Below are positions 16,310 to 24,960 of a DNA stretch of 64,000 nucleotides, piece by piece. How positions within the stretch are numbered: position 1 is the first letter of the stretch; the number at the start of each line of letters is the position of its first letter. Location of the stretch: assembly GCF_024730785.1 (NCBI RefSeq), contig NZ_CP102830.1, forward strand, positions 3,820,001 through 3,884,000, given 5' to 3'. The DNA comes from Pseudomonas sp. LS44 (GTDB lineage Bacteria; Pseudomonadota; Gammaproteobacteria; Pseudomonadales; Pseudomonadaceae). A model generated the notes under the pieces. It saw only the letters and a list, made by a program, of their open reading frames with translations, was not told the origin of the DNA and made no database searches. The position numbers were made by a program, and so were the translations under genes.

Positions 16310-18391
16310 ATGCACCGCATGATCCGATACCCGCGCCGGATGCCCGGCCGCCAGCGCGGCATGGCGACCATTCTGATTGTCGTTCTGGTCGGCATGGCCC
16401 TCACCGTCACCGCCCTCGGTGTGGTGCATGCGGTGCGCGGCACCCAGGAAAAACAGGCCGCGATGCATGCCAGCACCCACGCGCAGGCCGGCGCCTGGGC
16501 GGGTCTGGAGATCTTCCGCAGCTATCTGGAACAGCTCGACGAAACTGCGCTGGGCGCGCTGCTGGCGAACAATCAGATCGACATGCAGGTCGGCACCAGC
16601 ACGCTGCAGGCGAAGATCGTCAGCAACCTGCCGCCGGCATCCGGGGCGACGGAAAAGCGTTACACCGTGACCGCCAACATCCGCAACCAGGACAACGCGG
16701 CGCGCGCCACCTCGACCATCCAGGCGGTGTTTGCGGTGGTCGCCGGGGCCAACGCAGCGAAACCGCACGAACCGTGGACCGATGTGCTGAACATCTACAG
16801 CGACCTGAACATGACGGGCGGCATCGACGTCAAAGGCGGCAACGCGGCGAAGTTCAACGTCGACGGCAACGCGACCCTGAACAATGCCTCGATCACCGGC
16901 ATCAAGACCCTGCGCGCCACCGGCGACATCAACATCGGCAGCGCCATTGCCGTCGAAGAACTGTTCGCCAACGGCAACATCGCTCTCGGCGGCTCGGCCA
17001 CCGCGCTCAAGGCCTCGGCGGTCGGCAATGTGAATATCAACAGCGGCGGCACTCAGGGAGCGATCTTCGCCAATGGCGACATCCTTATCAGCAACGGCAG
17101 CGTCGGCACCGCCAACGCCCTGGGTGCAATCAACGCCAGCAGCGGCGGCAGCCATGGCACCTTCACCGCCGGCAAGACCATCAACATCAGCAATGGCACC
17201 ACCGCCACCGCCAACGCGGTGGGCAACATTACCGCCAGCGGTTTCCCGATCATTCGCGCGATGAACAGCCAGGCCGACGTGTTCTGCGCCTCGGTCAACT
17301 GGAACAACTTCAACAGCATCCGCGCCGGCCGGGCGACCTTCAATTGCCCGGTGGCGCCGGCCAAGATCAGCGCCCCGACCGCAGTCACCGTGCTGCTGAT
17401 GACCCCGCTGCAACCGTTCAGCCTGCCCAAGCCCAACGTCGATGCCTATGAACTGAAGGATTCGGCCAACTACGTCTTCGAATTCCGCAACGGGCAGATC
17501 CAGGTGGGCGTGAAGAACGTCAACGGCATCGCCGACGGCAGCTACCGGATTGGCAGAATCAAACAAGGCGGCGATAAGTGGGGATATCTGTGTGCCGCGC
17601 TGGATGGCGGTGGCTTCTGCCGCGACGAGTGCAGCACGGTGGTCAGCGGCACCTGCACCGGGCCGGGCATGGCCACCCTGCGCCGGCTCACCCGCGGCAA
17701 CTCGGAAAATGCCCAGAGCATCACCTTCAACAACGGCACATGGCGGCTGGAAGGCAACTCGCCCGCCGATACCACACCGCCCCAGGGCACCCCGAACGAA
17801 GCGGTGGTGGTCGCCCCTGGCGCGCTGTGGTTTGAGGGCAATGTCGAACTGTCCAACGGCAAGTTCCGCAACAGCATCCTGGCCACCGGCAACATCGCCA
17901 GCAGCAGCCATCGCACCTTCGCGATCAACTTCGCCGGCTACGCGAATATCTGCACCAGCACCTTCTACGCCCCGCTGTTCCCGACCAACTTTTGCGATAC
18001 CGCCGCCCAGCAACTCAAACCCAATGCTCTGGGCAATATCGCCCTGCTCGCCGGCGGCTTCGTCGGCAATACCTTCAGCGGCGGCAACATCAACCTCGGC
18101 GCGTCCTCGAAGATCTACGGCAGCGTGATCGCCGGCAATCTGCTGCAAACCGGTGGCGACACCATGATCAATGGCCAGGTGACGGCGGCCAGCCAGGGTG
18201 GCGCGGGCAGCAATAACTGGAGCGGCAGGACCACCATCGACCTGCGCAACCTACCCAGCGGCTACGACCCAGGCGACATCCCGGACATGGGGGGCGGCAC
18301 GCAACCGTGCCAAACCGATTGCGACCCGAGTGCCGACAGCCCGAGCGGCCAGATCAGTCAGGCCAAATTGCTCTGGAGTCGTTACTTGTAG
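16310..18391 (+). CDS. Large PilX-like minor pilin with solenoid repeats (candidate pilus-tip protein)
   Basis: A 693-residue protein. A prepilin-like leader ends GRQRG, and the mature start MATILIVVLVGMALT lacks Glu+5, as in GspK/PilX tip subunits. Residues about 165-310 contain seven degenerate repeats of 16-20 residues, each opening G-[DN]-hydrophobic-hydrophobic-[IN] (GDINIGS, GNIALGG, GNVNINS, GDILISN and so on), which suggests a beta-solenoid. Residues about 576-630 hold a second repeat-like stretch (GNIALLAGG, GGNINLGAS, IYGSVIAGN). About ten cysteines, mostly paired in close spacing, suit an extracellular disulfide-rich protein. The operon has no PilY1 gene. Function as an adhesive tip is inference. 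Confidence 0.75.
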   Translation: MHRMIRYPRRMPGRQRGMATILIVVLVGMALTVTALGVVHAVRGTQEKQAAMHASTHAQAGAWAGLEIFRSYLEQLDETALGALLANNQIDMQVGTSTLQAKIVSNLPPASGATEKRYTVTANIRNQDNAARATSTIQAVFAVVAGANAAKPHEPWTDVLNIYSDLNMTGGIDVKGGNAAKFNVDGNATLNNASITGIKTLRATGDINIGSAIAVEELFANGNIALGGSATALKASAVGNVNINSGGTQGAIFANGDILISNGSVGTANALGAINASSGGSHGTFTAGKTINISNGTTATANAVGNITASGFPIIRAMNSQADVFCASVNWNNFNSIRAGRATFNCPVAPAKISAPTAVTVLLMTPLQPFSLPKPNVDAYELKDSANYVFEFRNGQIQVGVKNVNGIADGSYRIGRIKQGGDKWGYLCAALDGGGFCRDECSTVVSGTCTGPGMATLRRLTRGNSENAQSITFNNGTWRLEGNSPADTTPPQGTPNEAVVVAPGALWFEGNVELSNGKFRNSILATGNIASSSHRTFAINFAGYANICTSTFYAPLFPTNFCDTAAQQLKPNALGNIALLAGGFVGNTFSGGNINLGASSKIYGSVIAGNLLQTGGDTMINGQVTAASQGGAGSNNWSGRTTIDLRNLPSGYDPGDIPDMGGGTQPCQTDCDPSADSPSGQISQAKLLWSRYL

Positions 18392-18407
18392 GCGACTGGA
18401 GCCCCGG

Positions 18408-18489
18408 TGTAGGGCGGACCGGAGCGCAGCGAACAGTCCGCCGTTACAGGCTGACCACACTGGCGTACTGCTGCGCGAGTACGCCCTAC
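18408..18489. repeat. GTAGGGCGGAC/CGCCCTAC palindromic repeat
   Basis: Starts TGTAGGGCGGACCGGAGCGC and ends GAGTACGCCCTAC, with an inner GGCGGAC...GTCCGCC pair. It lies between the convergent pilX-like and aspartic protease genes and may serve as their shared transcription end. Confidence 0.65.
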
Positions 18490-18532
18490 CGGGAAACGAC
18501 CGCGACGCTTGTCCGCGTGTGCCAGCTACCGC

Positions 18533-19180
18533 TCAGTGCTTAGACTCCAGCATCAGCACGCCCTGCTCTTCGCGCCAGCCGACCCTGTTGAGGAAGCTCA
18601 TGCCTAGCAGCGCCTCAGTCGGCGCGTTGCCTTCCAGGACCATCGCCTCGACGCCGAGCAGTTCGAGGCTGCCGACCTTGACCCGATCGAGCTTGATCCG
18701 CCACGCATTGGCCGTGCCGCTGGCAGTACTCACCAGCATCCGCTGACCCTGCACGCGATAGTCCAGACCCAGGCGGCGCGCCTGGCCATCGTTGAGAGCG
18801 ATCGAGGTGGCGCCGGTGTCGACCAGGAACTGCACCGGCTGGCCGCTGATCGAGCCCGCTACCCAGTAATGCCCACCCACCCCTTTGGCAATGCTCAGCT
18901 GCTGCTTGCTCGGCACGGCATAACCGCCATCACCGTATTCGCGGCTAAGGCTGTAAGCGCTGTCCACGCCATCGATACGCAGGACCGCGCCACGGCTGTC
19001 GGCGCTGATCACTTGCACCCCGCCGGGGCCGGTCTGGCCGACCTTGACCAACTTGCGCTGGCCATCGACTTTGAGCACCGCAGCGCCTGGAAACAAGCCA
19101 ACCACCTGCACCTGTGGCGCGGCTTGCAGCGCACTGGCGGACAGCAGCAGAACGACGGCAAGTAGATCAAGGCAGCGCAT
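18533..19180 (-). CDS. Periplasmic retropepsin-like aspartic protease
   Basis: A 215-residue protein with signal peptide (MRCLDLLAVV to LQAAP). The C-terminal domain of about 110 residues has the retropepsin catalytic motif D121-T-G-A in FLVDTGATSIAL and the later hydrophobic LLGMSFLNRVGW strand, as in the clan AA, TIGR02281-type family. Residues 22-90 form a separate beta-rich N-terminal part. One active-site motif per chain means it should work as a dimer. It overlaps the upstream gene by 14 bases. Substrates are unknown. Confidence 0.87.
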   Translation of the reverse strand: MRCLDLLAVVLLLSASALQAAPQVQVVGLFPGAAVLKVDGQRKLVKVGQTGPGGVQVISADSRGAVLRIDGVDSAYSLSREYGDGGYAVPSKQQLSIAKGVGGHYWVAGSISGQPVQFLVDTGATSIALNDGQARRLGLDYRVQGQRMLVSTASGTANAWRIKLDRVKVGSLELLGVEAMVLEGNAPTEALLGMSFLNRVGWREEQGVLMLESKH

Positions 19181-19931
19181 GGGGCGTCTCTTCAGGCGTA
19201 TCGACGAAGGGATAGGGATAGTGCCAGCGTGCGAACACCGGCCGCAGTTCCCCGGACTTCACCAGCACGGCCATGCGCTCATCGAACAACTTGGCCAGCG
19301 TCCGTCCGTGCGGGGTATCGGCAAAAGCCAGGTACAGACGCAACTGGGTCAGCGGAGTGATCCGGTAGGCGGCGGGATTCTTCGCGGCTTGCAGTACCTG
19401 CTCGATCTCTGGACGGGCATCGATATAGAAGTCCGCGTGCTCGAGATCGAGCATCGACAGAATACCGCCACGTCGCTGGATTTCCTCGAAGTGGGTCAGA
19501 TTCGGCAGATATTTAGCGAACGCATAACCGCGCATCCACACCAGGCGGAAATCGCCGAGGTTATCCAGATTCACCGCTGCTTCGTCGGCCCGGCCCAGTG
19601 CGTAGATCTGATCGGCATCGAAATGCCAGAGCGGATAGACCACTGCGCCGTCGATTTCATTCAGATAGGAGCCGACCCAAGCATCCGCCTCGCCGCGTTT
19701 CACCAGGCCGACCGCGCGGGTATACGGCACGCTGCGGGTATGCAACTCGACGCCAGCCGGGCCGAACACCTTGCGCAACACGTCCCACGCCAGGCCACTG
19801 CCATCGGCCTCGGTATAACCGGACCACACTTCGCTGGCCACGCGAATCGTGCCCGTGGCGGTGTGCGCCTGCACCGATGCCGTCAGGCTCAGGCCCAGCA
19901 CGCATAGCAATGTCCCTATCCAACTACGCAT
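19167..19931 (-). CDS. Periplasmic solute-binding protein, family 3
   Basis: A 254-residue secreted protein (signal peptide ending ASVQA) with the two-lobe type II binding-protein pattern: RVASEVWSGYTEADGSGLAWD, then VKRGEADAWVGSY, then LRPVFARW. Family 3 proteins usually bind amino acids, but many stand-alone copies in Pseudomonas have no cognate ABC transporter, and none lies here. Good SD (AAGGAG). It follows pgpA by 16 bases and is probably the penultimate gene of the rib-thiL transcript. Confidence 0.8.
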   Translation of the reverse strand: MRSWIGTLLCVLGLSLTASVQAHTATGTIRVASEVWSGYTEADGSGLAWDVLRKVFGPAGVELHTRSVPYTRAVGLVKRGEADAWVGSYLNEIDGAVVYPLWHFDADQIYALGRADEAAVNLDNLGDFRLVWMRGYAFAKYLPNLTHFEEIQRRGGILSMLDLEHADFYIDARPEIEQVLQAAKNPAAYRITPLTQLRLYLAFADTPHGRTLAKLFDERMAVLVKSGELRPVFARWHYPYPFVDTPEETPHALP

Positions 19932-19947
19932 ACGACTCCTTGAAACA

Positions 19948-20460
19948 CTATCCCCACAGGGCGACAGCCCAGACCAGCAGTTGCATGGTCAACCAGGCGA
20001 ACACCCCGGCCAGGATGTCATCGAGCATGATGCCGACCCCGCCATGCACATGGCGATCGATCCAGCGGATCGGCCAAGGCTTGAGGATATCCAAAATGCG
20101 GAACACGACAAAGCCCGCGAGCAGCCATTGCCAGCCCTCCGGCACCAGCCACAGGGTAATCCACATGCCGACCATTTCGTCCCAGACGATGCCTTCGTGA
20201 TCGTGCACGCGCAGGTCATCGGCAACTTTGCCGCACAGCCAGAAGCCGAACAGCATGGTCAGCCCGAGCATCAGCCAGTAGCCCCAGTCCGGCAGCAGTT
20301 GCCACAGCGGGACGAACGGCAGCGCGACCAACGAGCCCCAGGTGCCTGGGGCTTTCGGCAACGTCCCGGAACCAAAGCCGAAGGCCAGGAAGTGCCAAGG
20401 GTTATGCCATACCGAGTGTGGTACCGGCTGGGCGGGAGCTTGATCGGGATGTTCGGGCAC
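19948..20460 (-). CDS. pgpA: Phosphatidylglycerophosphatase A
   Basis: A 170-residue inner-membrane lipid phosphatase that makes phosphatidylglycerol from its phosphate. The family motifs are complete: FGFGSGTLPKAPGTWGS, VWDEMVGMW, and FRILDILKPWPI, with four hydrophobic segments. GTG start at 20460. It sits downstream of thiL, an arrangement common in Pseudomonas. Confidence 0.94.
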   Translation of the reverse strand: MPEHPDQAPAQPVPHSVWHNPWHFLAFGFGSGTLPKAPGTWGSLVALPFVPLWQLLPDWGYWLMLGLTMLFGFWLCGKVADDLRVHDHEGIVWDEMVGMWITLWLVPEGWQWLLAGFVVFRILDILKPWPIRWIDRHVHGGVGIMLDDILAGVFAWLTMQLLVWAVALWG

Positions 20461-20508
20461 GCAAAGTTCCTAGAGGCTATGGCCTGTTAAGTTTGAGCAC
20501 GGCTTTTG

Positions 20509-20611
20509 TAGAGCGGGTTAGCCGCGTAGCGGTGTAACCCCTGCGGTGTGGCCATGAACACCGTTGTCCTGCAAGGTTGGCGGGTTACGCCTGCGGCTAA
20601 CCCACCCTACC
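20509..20611. repeat. GTAGAGCGGGTTAGCC/GGCTAACCCACCCTAC palindromic repeat
   Basis: The left end GTAGAGCGGGTTAGCCGCG pairs with GCGGCTAACCCACCCTAC at the right end, and inner copies GTGTAACCCCTGCGG and GGGTTACGCC also pair. It fills the gap between thiL and pgpA without a clear T-tract. Confidence 0.7.
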
Positions 20612-20685
20612 CGTCATCTTGCGGCAGGCATCGCCTACAAGGCCTGCCTGCTTCACACGCGTTTGCGCCATAGCCGTCCGCACGA

Positions 20686-21645
20686 CTATGGCCGGAAATG
20701 CTGATAGCCCGTCTCGGGCAAAGCCAGCGGCTGGCCATCGGCGTCCAGCAGCTGCACAGCCTCACCCGCCGCGACCCGGCCGATCACAGCCACTTCCGGC
20801 CAGGCTACTTGCACCGCGGCCAGCTGCTCTGCCGGCAGGGTAAACGCCAGACGGTAATCGTCGCCACCGCCAAGCGCATGGGCCAGGGCTGCTTCACGCC
20901 CGCATAGGGCCAGCAGCGCCGGCGAGAGCGGCAGGCGCTCGCGCTCGATCAGCAAGGCGACGCCAGAGGCGCGGGCGATGTGCCCGCAGTCGGCGAGTAG
21001 GCCATCGGAAATATCCAGCGCCGCACTGGCTTTGCCACGCAGCAACTGACCGAGCGCTAACTGTGGTTGCGGTGCCCAATAGCGTGCCAGCAGCAGTTCG
21101 GCGACGGCTGCCGCGGCCTGCGTCTGACCGAGCACCAACGGCAAGGCACCGGCCCCATCGCCGAGCGTGCCGCCGACACACAGCAGATCACCCGGACGCG
21201 CGCCACTACGGGTCAAGGCCTGGCCGGCGGGCAGCCGCCCGAATACGCTGAGGGTCAGGCTCAGCGGGCCGCGGGTGGTATCGCCACCGACCAGCGCCAG
21301 ACCGCAGGCCTGCGCCATCTGGTCGAGACCCCGGGCAAAATCCTCCAACCAGGCCGGCTCGGCGTTCGGCAGGGTCAAGGCCAGGGTAAAGGCCAGCGGC
21401 GCAGCGCCCATCGCCGCGAGATCGCTGGCGGAGACGCCGAGCGCACGCTGGCCGAGCAGAAAAGGATCGCAACAATCGGGAAAGTGCACCCCGGCAACCA
21501 GGGTGTCGGTGGAGACCGCCAGCTGTTCGCCAGCGTCCACCTGCAACAACGCGCAATCGTCGCCGATGCCCAAGGCAACGCCGGCCGCCGCGCGCGCGCA
21601 GGACGCGGCGGCAAAGTAACGGCGAATCAGCTCGAACTCACCCAC
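20686..21645 (-). CDS. thiL: Thiamine-monophosphate kinase ThiL
   Basis: A 319-residue enzyme that phosphorylates thiamine phosphate to thiamine pyrophosphate, the final step of the pathway that uses ThiC's product. Starts MGEFELIRRYFA (GTG codon). The Mg/ATP motifs GIGDDCALL (residues 26-34), AVSTDTLVAGVHFP and LVGGDTTRGP are intact. It belongs to the AIR-synthase-like fold. It lies between nusB and pgpA in the rib operon. Confidence 0.96.
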   Translation of the reverse strand: MGEFELIRRYFAAASCARAAAGVALGIGDDCALLQVDAGEQLAVSTDTLVAGVHFPDCCDPFLLGQRALGVSASDLAAMGAAPLAFTLALTLPNAEPAWLEDFARGLDQMAQACGLALVGGDTTRGPLSLTLSVFGRLPAGQALTRSGARPGDLLCVGGTLGDGAGALPLVLGQTQAAAAVAELLLARYWAPQPQLALGQLLRGKASAALDISDGLLADCGHIARASGVALLIERERLPLSPALLALCGREAALAHALGGGDDYRLAFTLPAEQLAAVQVAWPEVAVIGRVAAGEAVQLLDADGQPLALPETGYQHFRP

Positions 21646-21664
21646 GCCAGAAATCCCGAACCAT

Positions 21665-21724
21665 GTAGCCCGGATGAAATCCGGGGAAACCCGCCGCTTC
21701 GCTCCCGGATTGCATCCGGGCCAC
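21665..21724. repeat. GTAGCCCGGATG-type palindromic repeat
   Basis: GTAGCCCGGATGAAATCCGG opens the unit and CCCGGATTGCATCCGGGCCAC closes it. Same family as 5895-5956 and 27766-27825. Lies between nusB and thiL in what is otherwise a tight operon. Confidence 0.8.
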
Positions 21725-21776
21725 GGGCCGGCCCCTACAAAAGAGCACTCGGGCTACTTCCGCAGGCGCCAGGTCG

Positions 21777-22274
21777 TTAGCGCTTGGCCGAATTCACTTC
21801 GGCGGCGCGCAGCGTGGACGCCAGCTTGTCCAGCACACCGTTGACGAACTTGTGTCCGTCGGTGGCGCCGAACACCTTGGCCAACTCGACGCCCTCGTTG
21901 ATCACCACGCGGTACGGCACGTCGATGCGCCTGAGCAGCTCGTAAGTCGACAGCCGCAGAATGGCCAGCTCGACCGGATCGAGTTCTTCCAGAGTGCGGT
22001 CCAAACAGGGCAGCAGCGCATCATCGATCTCGGTCTTGTTGGTCGCCACCCCGTGCAGAATCTCGCGGAAGTAAGCGCCGTCGACGGCTTTGAAATCGTT
22101 GTCGACGCGAAACTGCGCTTCGATTTCGTTCAGCGATTGGCCAGCCATCTGCCACTGATACAGCGCCTGCATGCCCAGGCTGCGCGCCTGACGACGCGCG
22201 GCGAGCTTGCCGGTCGGCGCGTTGGGGCGCTTCTCCGGCTGTGGGTTGAAGCTGTCGTTGTCGTCGCTAATCAC
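21777..22274 (-). CDS. nusB: Transcription antitermination factor NusB
   Basis: A 165-residue all-helical RNA-binding protein that joins S10 (NusE) on boxA RNA in rRNA operons. Core motifs [32 protein letters not shown] and [14 protein letters not shown] match the family. It has an extra charged N-terminal tail of about 25 residues. The ATG overlaps the ribH stop (ATGA). Confidence 0.96.
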   Translation of the reverse strand: MISDDNDSFNPQPEKRPNAPTGKLAARRQARSLGMQALYQWQMAGQSLNEIEAQFRVDNDFKAVDGAYFREILHGVATNKTEIDDALLPCLDRTLEELDPVELAILRLSTYELLRRIDVPYRVVINEGVELAKVFGATDGHKFVNGVLDKLASTLRAAEVNSAKR

Positions 22275-22747
22275 TTGGCCTCCAGCTGCGCCAGCAGGCT
22301 GACCATTTCCAGGGCCGAGAGTGCCGCTTCGGCACCTTTGTTGCCGGCTTTAGTGCCGGAACGTTCGATGGCTTGTTCGATGGAATCAACGGTCAGCACG
22401 CCGAAGGCCACCGGTACGCCGAACTCCATGGACACCTGGGCCAGGCCCTTGGTGCATTCGCCGGCGACGTATTCGAAGTGCGGCGTGCCGCCACGAATCA
22501 CCGCGCCAAGGGCGATGATGGCGTCGTACTCGCTACGCTGAGCGACTTTCTGGGCGACCAGCGGAATCTCGAAGGCACCCGGGGCGCGAATGATGGTGAT
22601 GTCGCTTTCGCTCACGCCGTGGCGTACCAGCGCATCGACTGCGCCGCTTACCAGGCTCTCGACCACGAAGCTATTGAAGCGGCCAACCACCAGGGCGTAG
22701 CGGCCTTTGGGGGCGATGAAAGTACCTTCGATGGTCTTCAGGGTCAT
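22271..22747 (-). CDS. ribH: 6,7-dimethyl-8-ribityllumazine synthase
   Basis: A 158-residue enzyme that forms 60-mer or pentameric shells and condenses the ribulose-derived butanone phosphate with the pyrimidinedione. Signature segments [40 protein letters not shown] (with the catalytic His) and [16 protein letters not shown] are present. In P. aeruginosa this gene is often named ribE, so naming differs between databases. Confidence 0.96.
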   Translation of the reverse strand: MTLKTIEGTFIAPKGRYALVVGRFNSFVVESLVSGAVDALVRHGVSESDITIIRAPGAFEIPLVAQKVAQRSEYDAIIALGAVIRGGTPHFEYVAGECTKGLAQVSMEFGVPVAFGVLTVDSIEQAIERSGTKAGNKGAEAALSALEMVSLLAQLEAK

Positions 22748-22838
22748 GAGCGTTCTCGTCTGTAAAGAGCAGATTCAGGGAGTAAAGATGAAAAAGGGGC
22801 GCAATGGGGCGCCCCGTGGGCCGCAGCAGCTGCGGGCC

Positions 22839-23918
22839 TTATTCAGAGGGCAGGTATTCTACAACCTCTAGGTCGAAACCGGATATCGCGTTGAACTTCA
22901 TCGGCGAGCTCATCAGGCGCATCTGGCGCACGCCGAGGTCGCGAAGGATCTGCGAGCCGGCACCGACCGTGCTATAGGTCGCCGGACTCGGCGGCTGCTG
23001 ACGGCCGAGGTGGGCGAGCAGTTCCGGACCGGTGAGCGGGTTACCCAGCAGCAGCACCACGCCACTACCGGCATCGGCCACCTTGGCCATCGCCGCGCGC
23101 AAGCTCCAGCGCCCTGGCTGGTTGACCATGAACAGGTCGCGCAGCGGCTCCATGTTGTGCACCCGCACCAGGGTCGGCTCCTCGGGGCTGATGCGGCCGA
23201 GGGTCAGCGCCATGTGCACGGTGTCTTCCACAGCGTCGCGATAGGTGACCAGGGTGAACTGGCCCACTTCGGTGTCCAGCGGTTGCTCGCTGATACGCTC
23301 GACGGTGCGCTCGTGGATCATCCGGTAGTGGATCAGGTCGGCAATGGTGCCGATCTTGATGTCGTGCTCGGCGGCGAACGCTTCGAGCTCCGGACGGCGG
23401 GCCATGGTGCCGTCGTCGTTCATCACTTCGCAGATCACCCCGCTCGGATCGAAGCCGCCCATCCGCGCCAGGTCGCAGGCCGCTTCGGTGTGGCCGGCAC
23501 GCGCCAGCACGCCACCGGCCTGAGCCATCAGCGGGAAGATGTGGCCGGGGCTAACGATATCGTCGGCCTTGGCGTTCTTCGCCGCGGCCGCCTGCACGGT
23601 ACACGCCCGGTCGGCGGCGGAAATACCGGTGGTGACGCCTACGGCGGCTTCGATCGAGACGGTGAACTTGGTGCCGAAACCGGAACCGTTGCGCGGCGCC
23701 ATCAGCGGCAGCTTGAGCGTTTCGCAGCGCTCGCGGGTCATCGGCATGCAGATCAGGCCGCGGGCGAAGCGGGCCATGAAGTTGATGTCCTCGGCCTTAA
23801 CGCATTCGGCGGCCATGATCAGGTCGCCTTCGTTCTCGCGGTCTTCGTCATCCATGAGGATGACCATCTTGCCCTGGCGGATGTCTTCGATCAGTTCTTC
23901 GATGCTGTTGAGTGCCAT
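22839..23918 (-). CDS. ribBA: 3,4-dihydroxy-2-butanone-4-phosphate synthase with degenerate RibA domain
   Basis: A 359-residue two-domain protein. The N-terminal half (residues 1 to about 205) has the RibB motifs DDEDRENEGDL and AGHTEAACDLARMGG and should be active. The C-terminal half aligns with GTP cyclohydrolase II but lacks the three zinc cysteines and the RQEGRGIGL stretch. It reads VHNMEPLRDLFMV at the corresponding place, so it is probably not a working cyclohydrolase. The separate ribA at 13161-13790 would supply that activity. Confidence 0.94.
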   Translation of the reverse strand: MALNSIEELIEDIRQGKMVILMDDEDRENEGDLIMAAECVKAEDINFMARFARGLICMPMTRERCETLKLPLMAPRNGSGFGTKFTVSIEAAVGVTTGISAADRACTVQAAAAKNAKADDIVSPGHIFPLMAQAGGVLARAGHTEAACDLARMGGFDPSGVICEVMNDDGTMARRPELEAFAAEHDIKIGTIADLIHYRMIHERTVERISEQPLDTEVGQFTLVTYRDAVEDTVHMALTLGRISPEEPTLVRVHNMEPLRDLFMVNQPGRWSLRAAMAKVADAGSGVVLLLGNPLTGPELLAHLGRQQPPSPATYSTVGAGSQILRDLGVRQMRLMSSPMKFNAISGFDLEVVEYLPSE

Positions 23919-23931
23919 CGTGGCGATTCCT

Positions 23932-24594
23932 TTACTTGTTCAGGTAGCCGTGTTCGGCCAGAAAACTTGCATTGATGCCCGAGGCGCTCGGCTCGGCGGC
24001 CTTGTCGCCGAGCAGCAGGCGCTCGATGTAGCGGGCCAGCAGATCGACCTCGAGGTTGACCAGGCGACCCGGACGGTAGTCGGCCATGATGGTCTCGCTC
24101 AAAGTATGCGGGACGATGGTCAGCTCGAACTCGGCGCCGTTCACCGCATTGACGGTCAGACTGGTGCCGTCGACGGTGATCGAGCCTTTGAGGGCGATGT
24201 ACTTGGCCAGCTCGCGTGGCGCACGGAGGGTGAATTGCACGGCGCGGGCGTTATCGGCGCGGGCGATGACTTCGCCGACCCCGTCGACATGGCCGCTGAC
24301 CAGATGCCCACCGAGACGGCTGCTGGGGGTCAGCGCCTTCTCCAGGTTGACCACGCTGCCGGCCTTGAGGCCAATGAACGCGGTGCAGGCCAGCGTCTCG
24401 CGGCTGACATCGGCGCAGAAGCCATCGCCGGGCAGTTCCACGGCCGTCAGGCACACGCCATTAACGGCAATGCTGTCGCCCAGTTTGACGTCGGAAAGGT
24501 CGAGCTTGCCGGTCGCGACTTGCACGCGCACATCGCCGCCTTTCGGGCTGAGCGCGCGGATAGTGCCGAGGGCTTCGATTATGCCGGTGAACAT
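23932..24594 (-). CDS. ribE: Riboflavin synthase, alpha chain
   Basis: A 220-residue protein with two lumazine-binding barrels, each with MFTGIIEALG-like and VNLE-type strands (GSVNGVCLT-like segments at about 45 and 145). It dismutates two ribityllumazines to riboflavin. The start at 24594 has a textbook GGAGGA site. The longer frame to 24639 has none. First gene after the FMN riboswitch. Called ribC in P. aeruginosa nomenclature. Confidence 0.96.
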   Translation of the reverse strand: MFTGIIEALGTIRALSPKGGDVRVQVATGKLDLSDVKLGDSIAVNGVCLTAVELPGDGFCADVSRETLACTAFIGLKAGSVVNLEKALTPSSRLGGHLVSGHVDGVGEVIARADNARAVQFTLRAPRELAKYIALKGSITVDGTSLTVNAVNGAEFELTIVPHTLSETIMADYRPGRLVNLEVDLLARYIERLLLGDKAAEPSASGINASFLAEHGYLNK

Positions 24595-24718
24595 AGGTCC
24601 TCCGGAGCACGGATCGGGGTGATAAGGAATGACATGCACAACTCCTGTTTTTGATCAAAACAGGGCATCGGATCGAATGGGTGCAAGCACGGACCCATGG
24701 CCCGCACGGCAATCCCGT

Positions 24719-24867
24719 TCTCTCTTCATCCGGACTATGACCGTCGGCCCCGGGATCACACCGGGTCTGCTGACCCTTTCCGTAGCCGGAAAGGCGCTCG
24801 CGGGCTAGACACCTTGCGTGTCATTACCGCCGGTGGGGACTTACACCCCGCCCTGAGAACGTTACGG
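24719..24867 (-). promoter_or_regulatory. FMN riboswitch (RFN element)
   Basis: The minus strand reads GGGCGGGGTGTAAGTCCCC, ACCGGCGGTAATG, AGCCCGCGAGC, GTCAGCAGACCCGGTG and CCGACGGTCATAGTCCGGATG in order, which is the complete RFN consensus. The last helix ends about 125 bases before the ribE start. It lies between ribD and ribE, so it should govern ribE-ribBA-ribH and genes beyond, but not nrdR-ribD. Confidence 0.97.
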
Positions 24868-24960
24868 CCACCCGATGGGGTGGCCGTGCGTGTTTTTATC
24901 ATATTTGCGCTGCAGATGCATAAAAGCGCCACCCGCTGGGGCGCCCCGACGCCTACGGAA

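Noticed and set aside
16283..18148. 621-codon open frame opposite the PilX-like gene
   Set aside because: Valine/glycine-rich shadow with no start signal; the plus strand has the prepilin leader and coupling to pilW.
24866..24905. Terminator of ribD (GGCCACCC/GGGTGGCC hairpin)
   Set aside because: On the ribD strand no T-run follows the stem; the T-rich side faces the other direction, where no gene ends.
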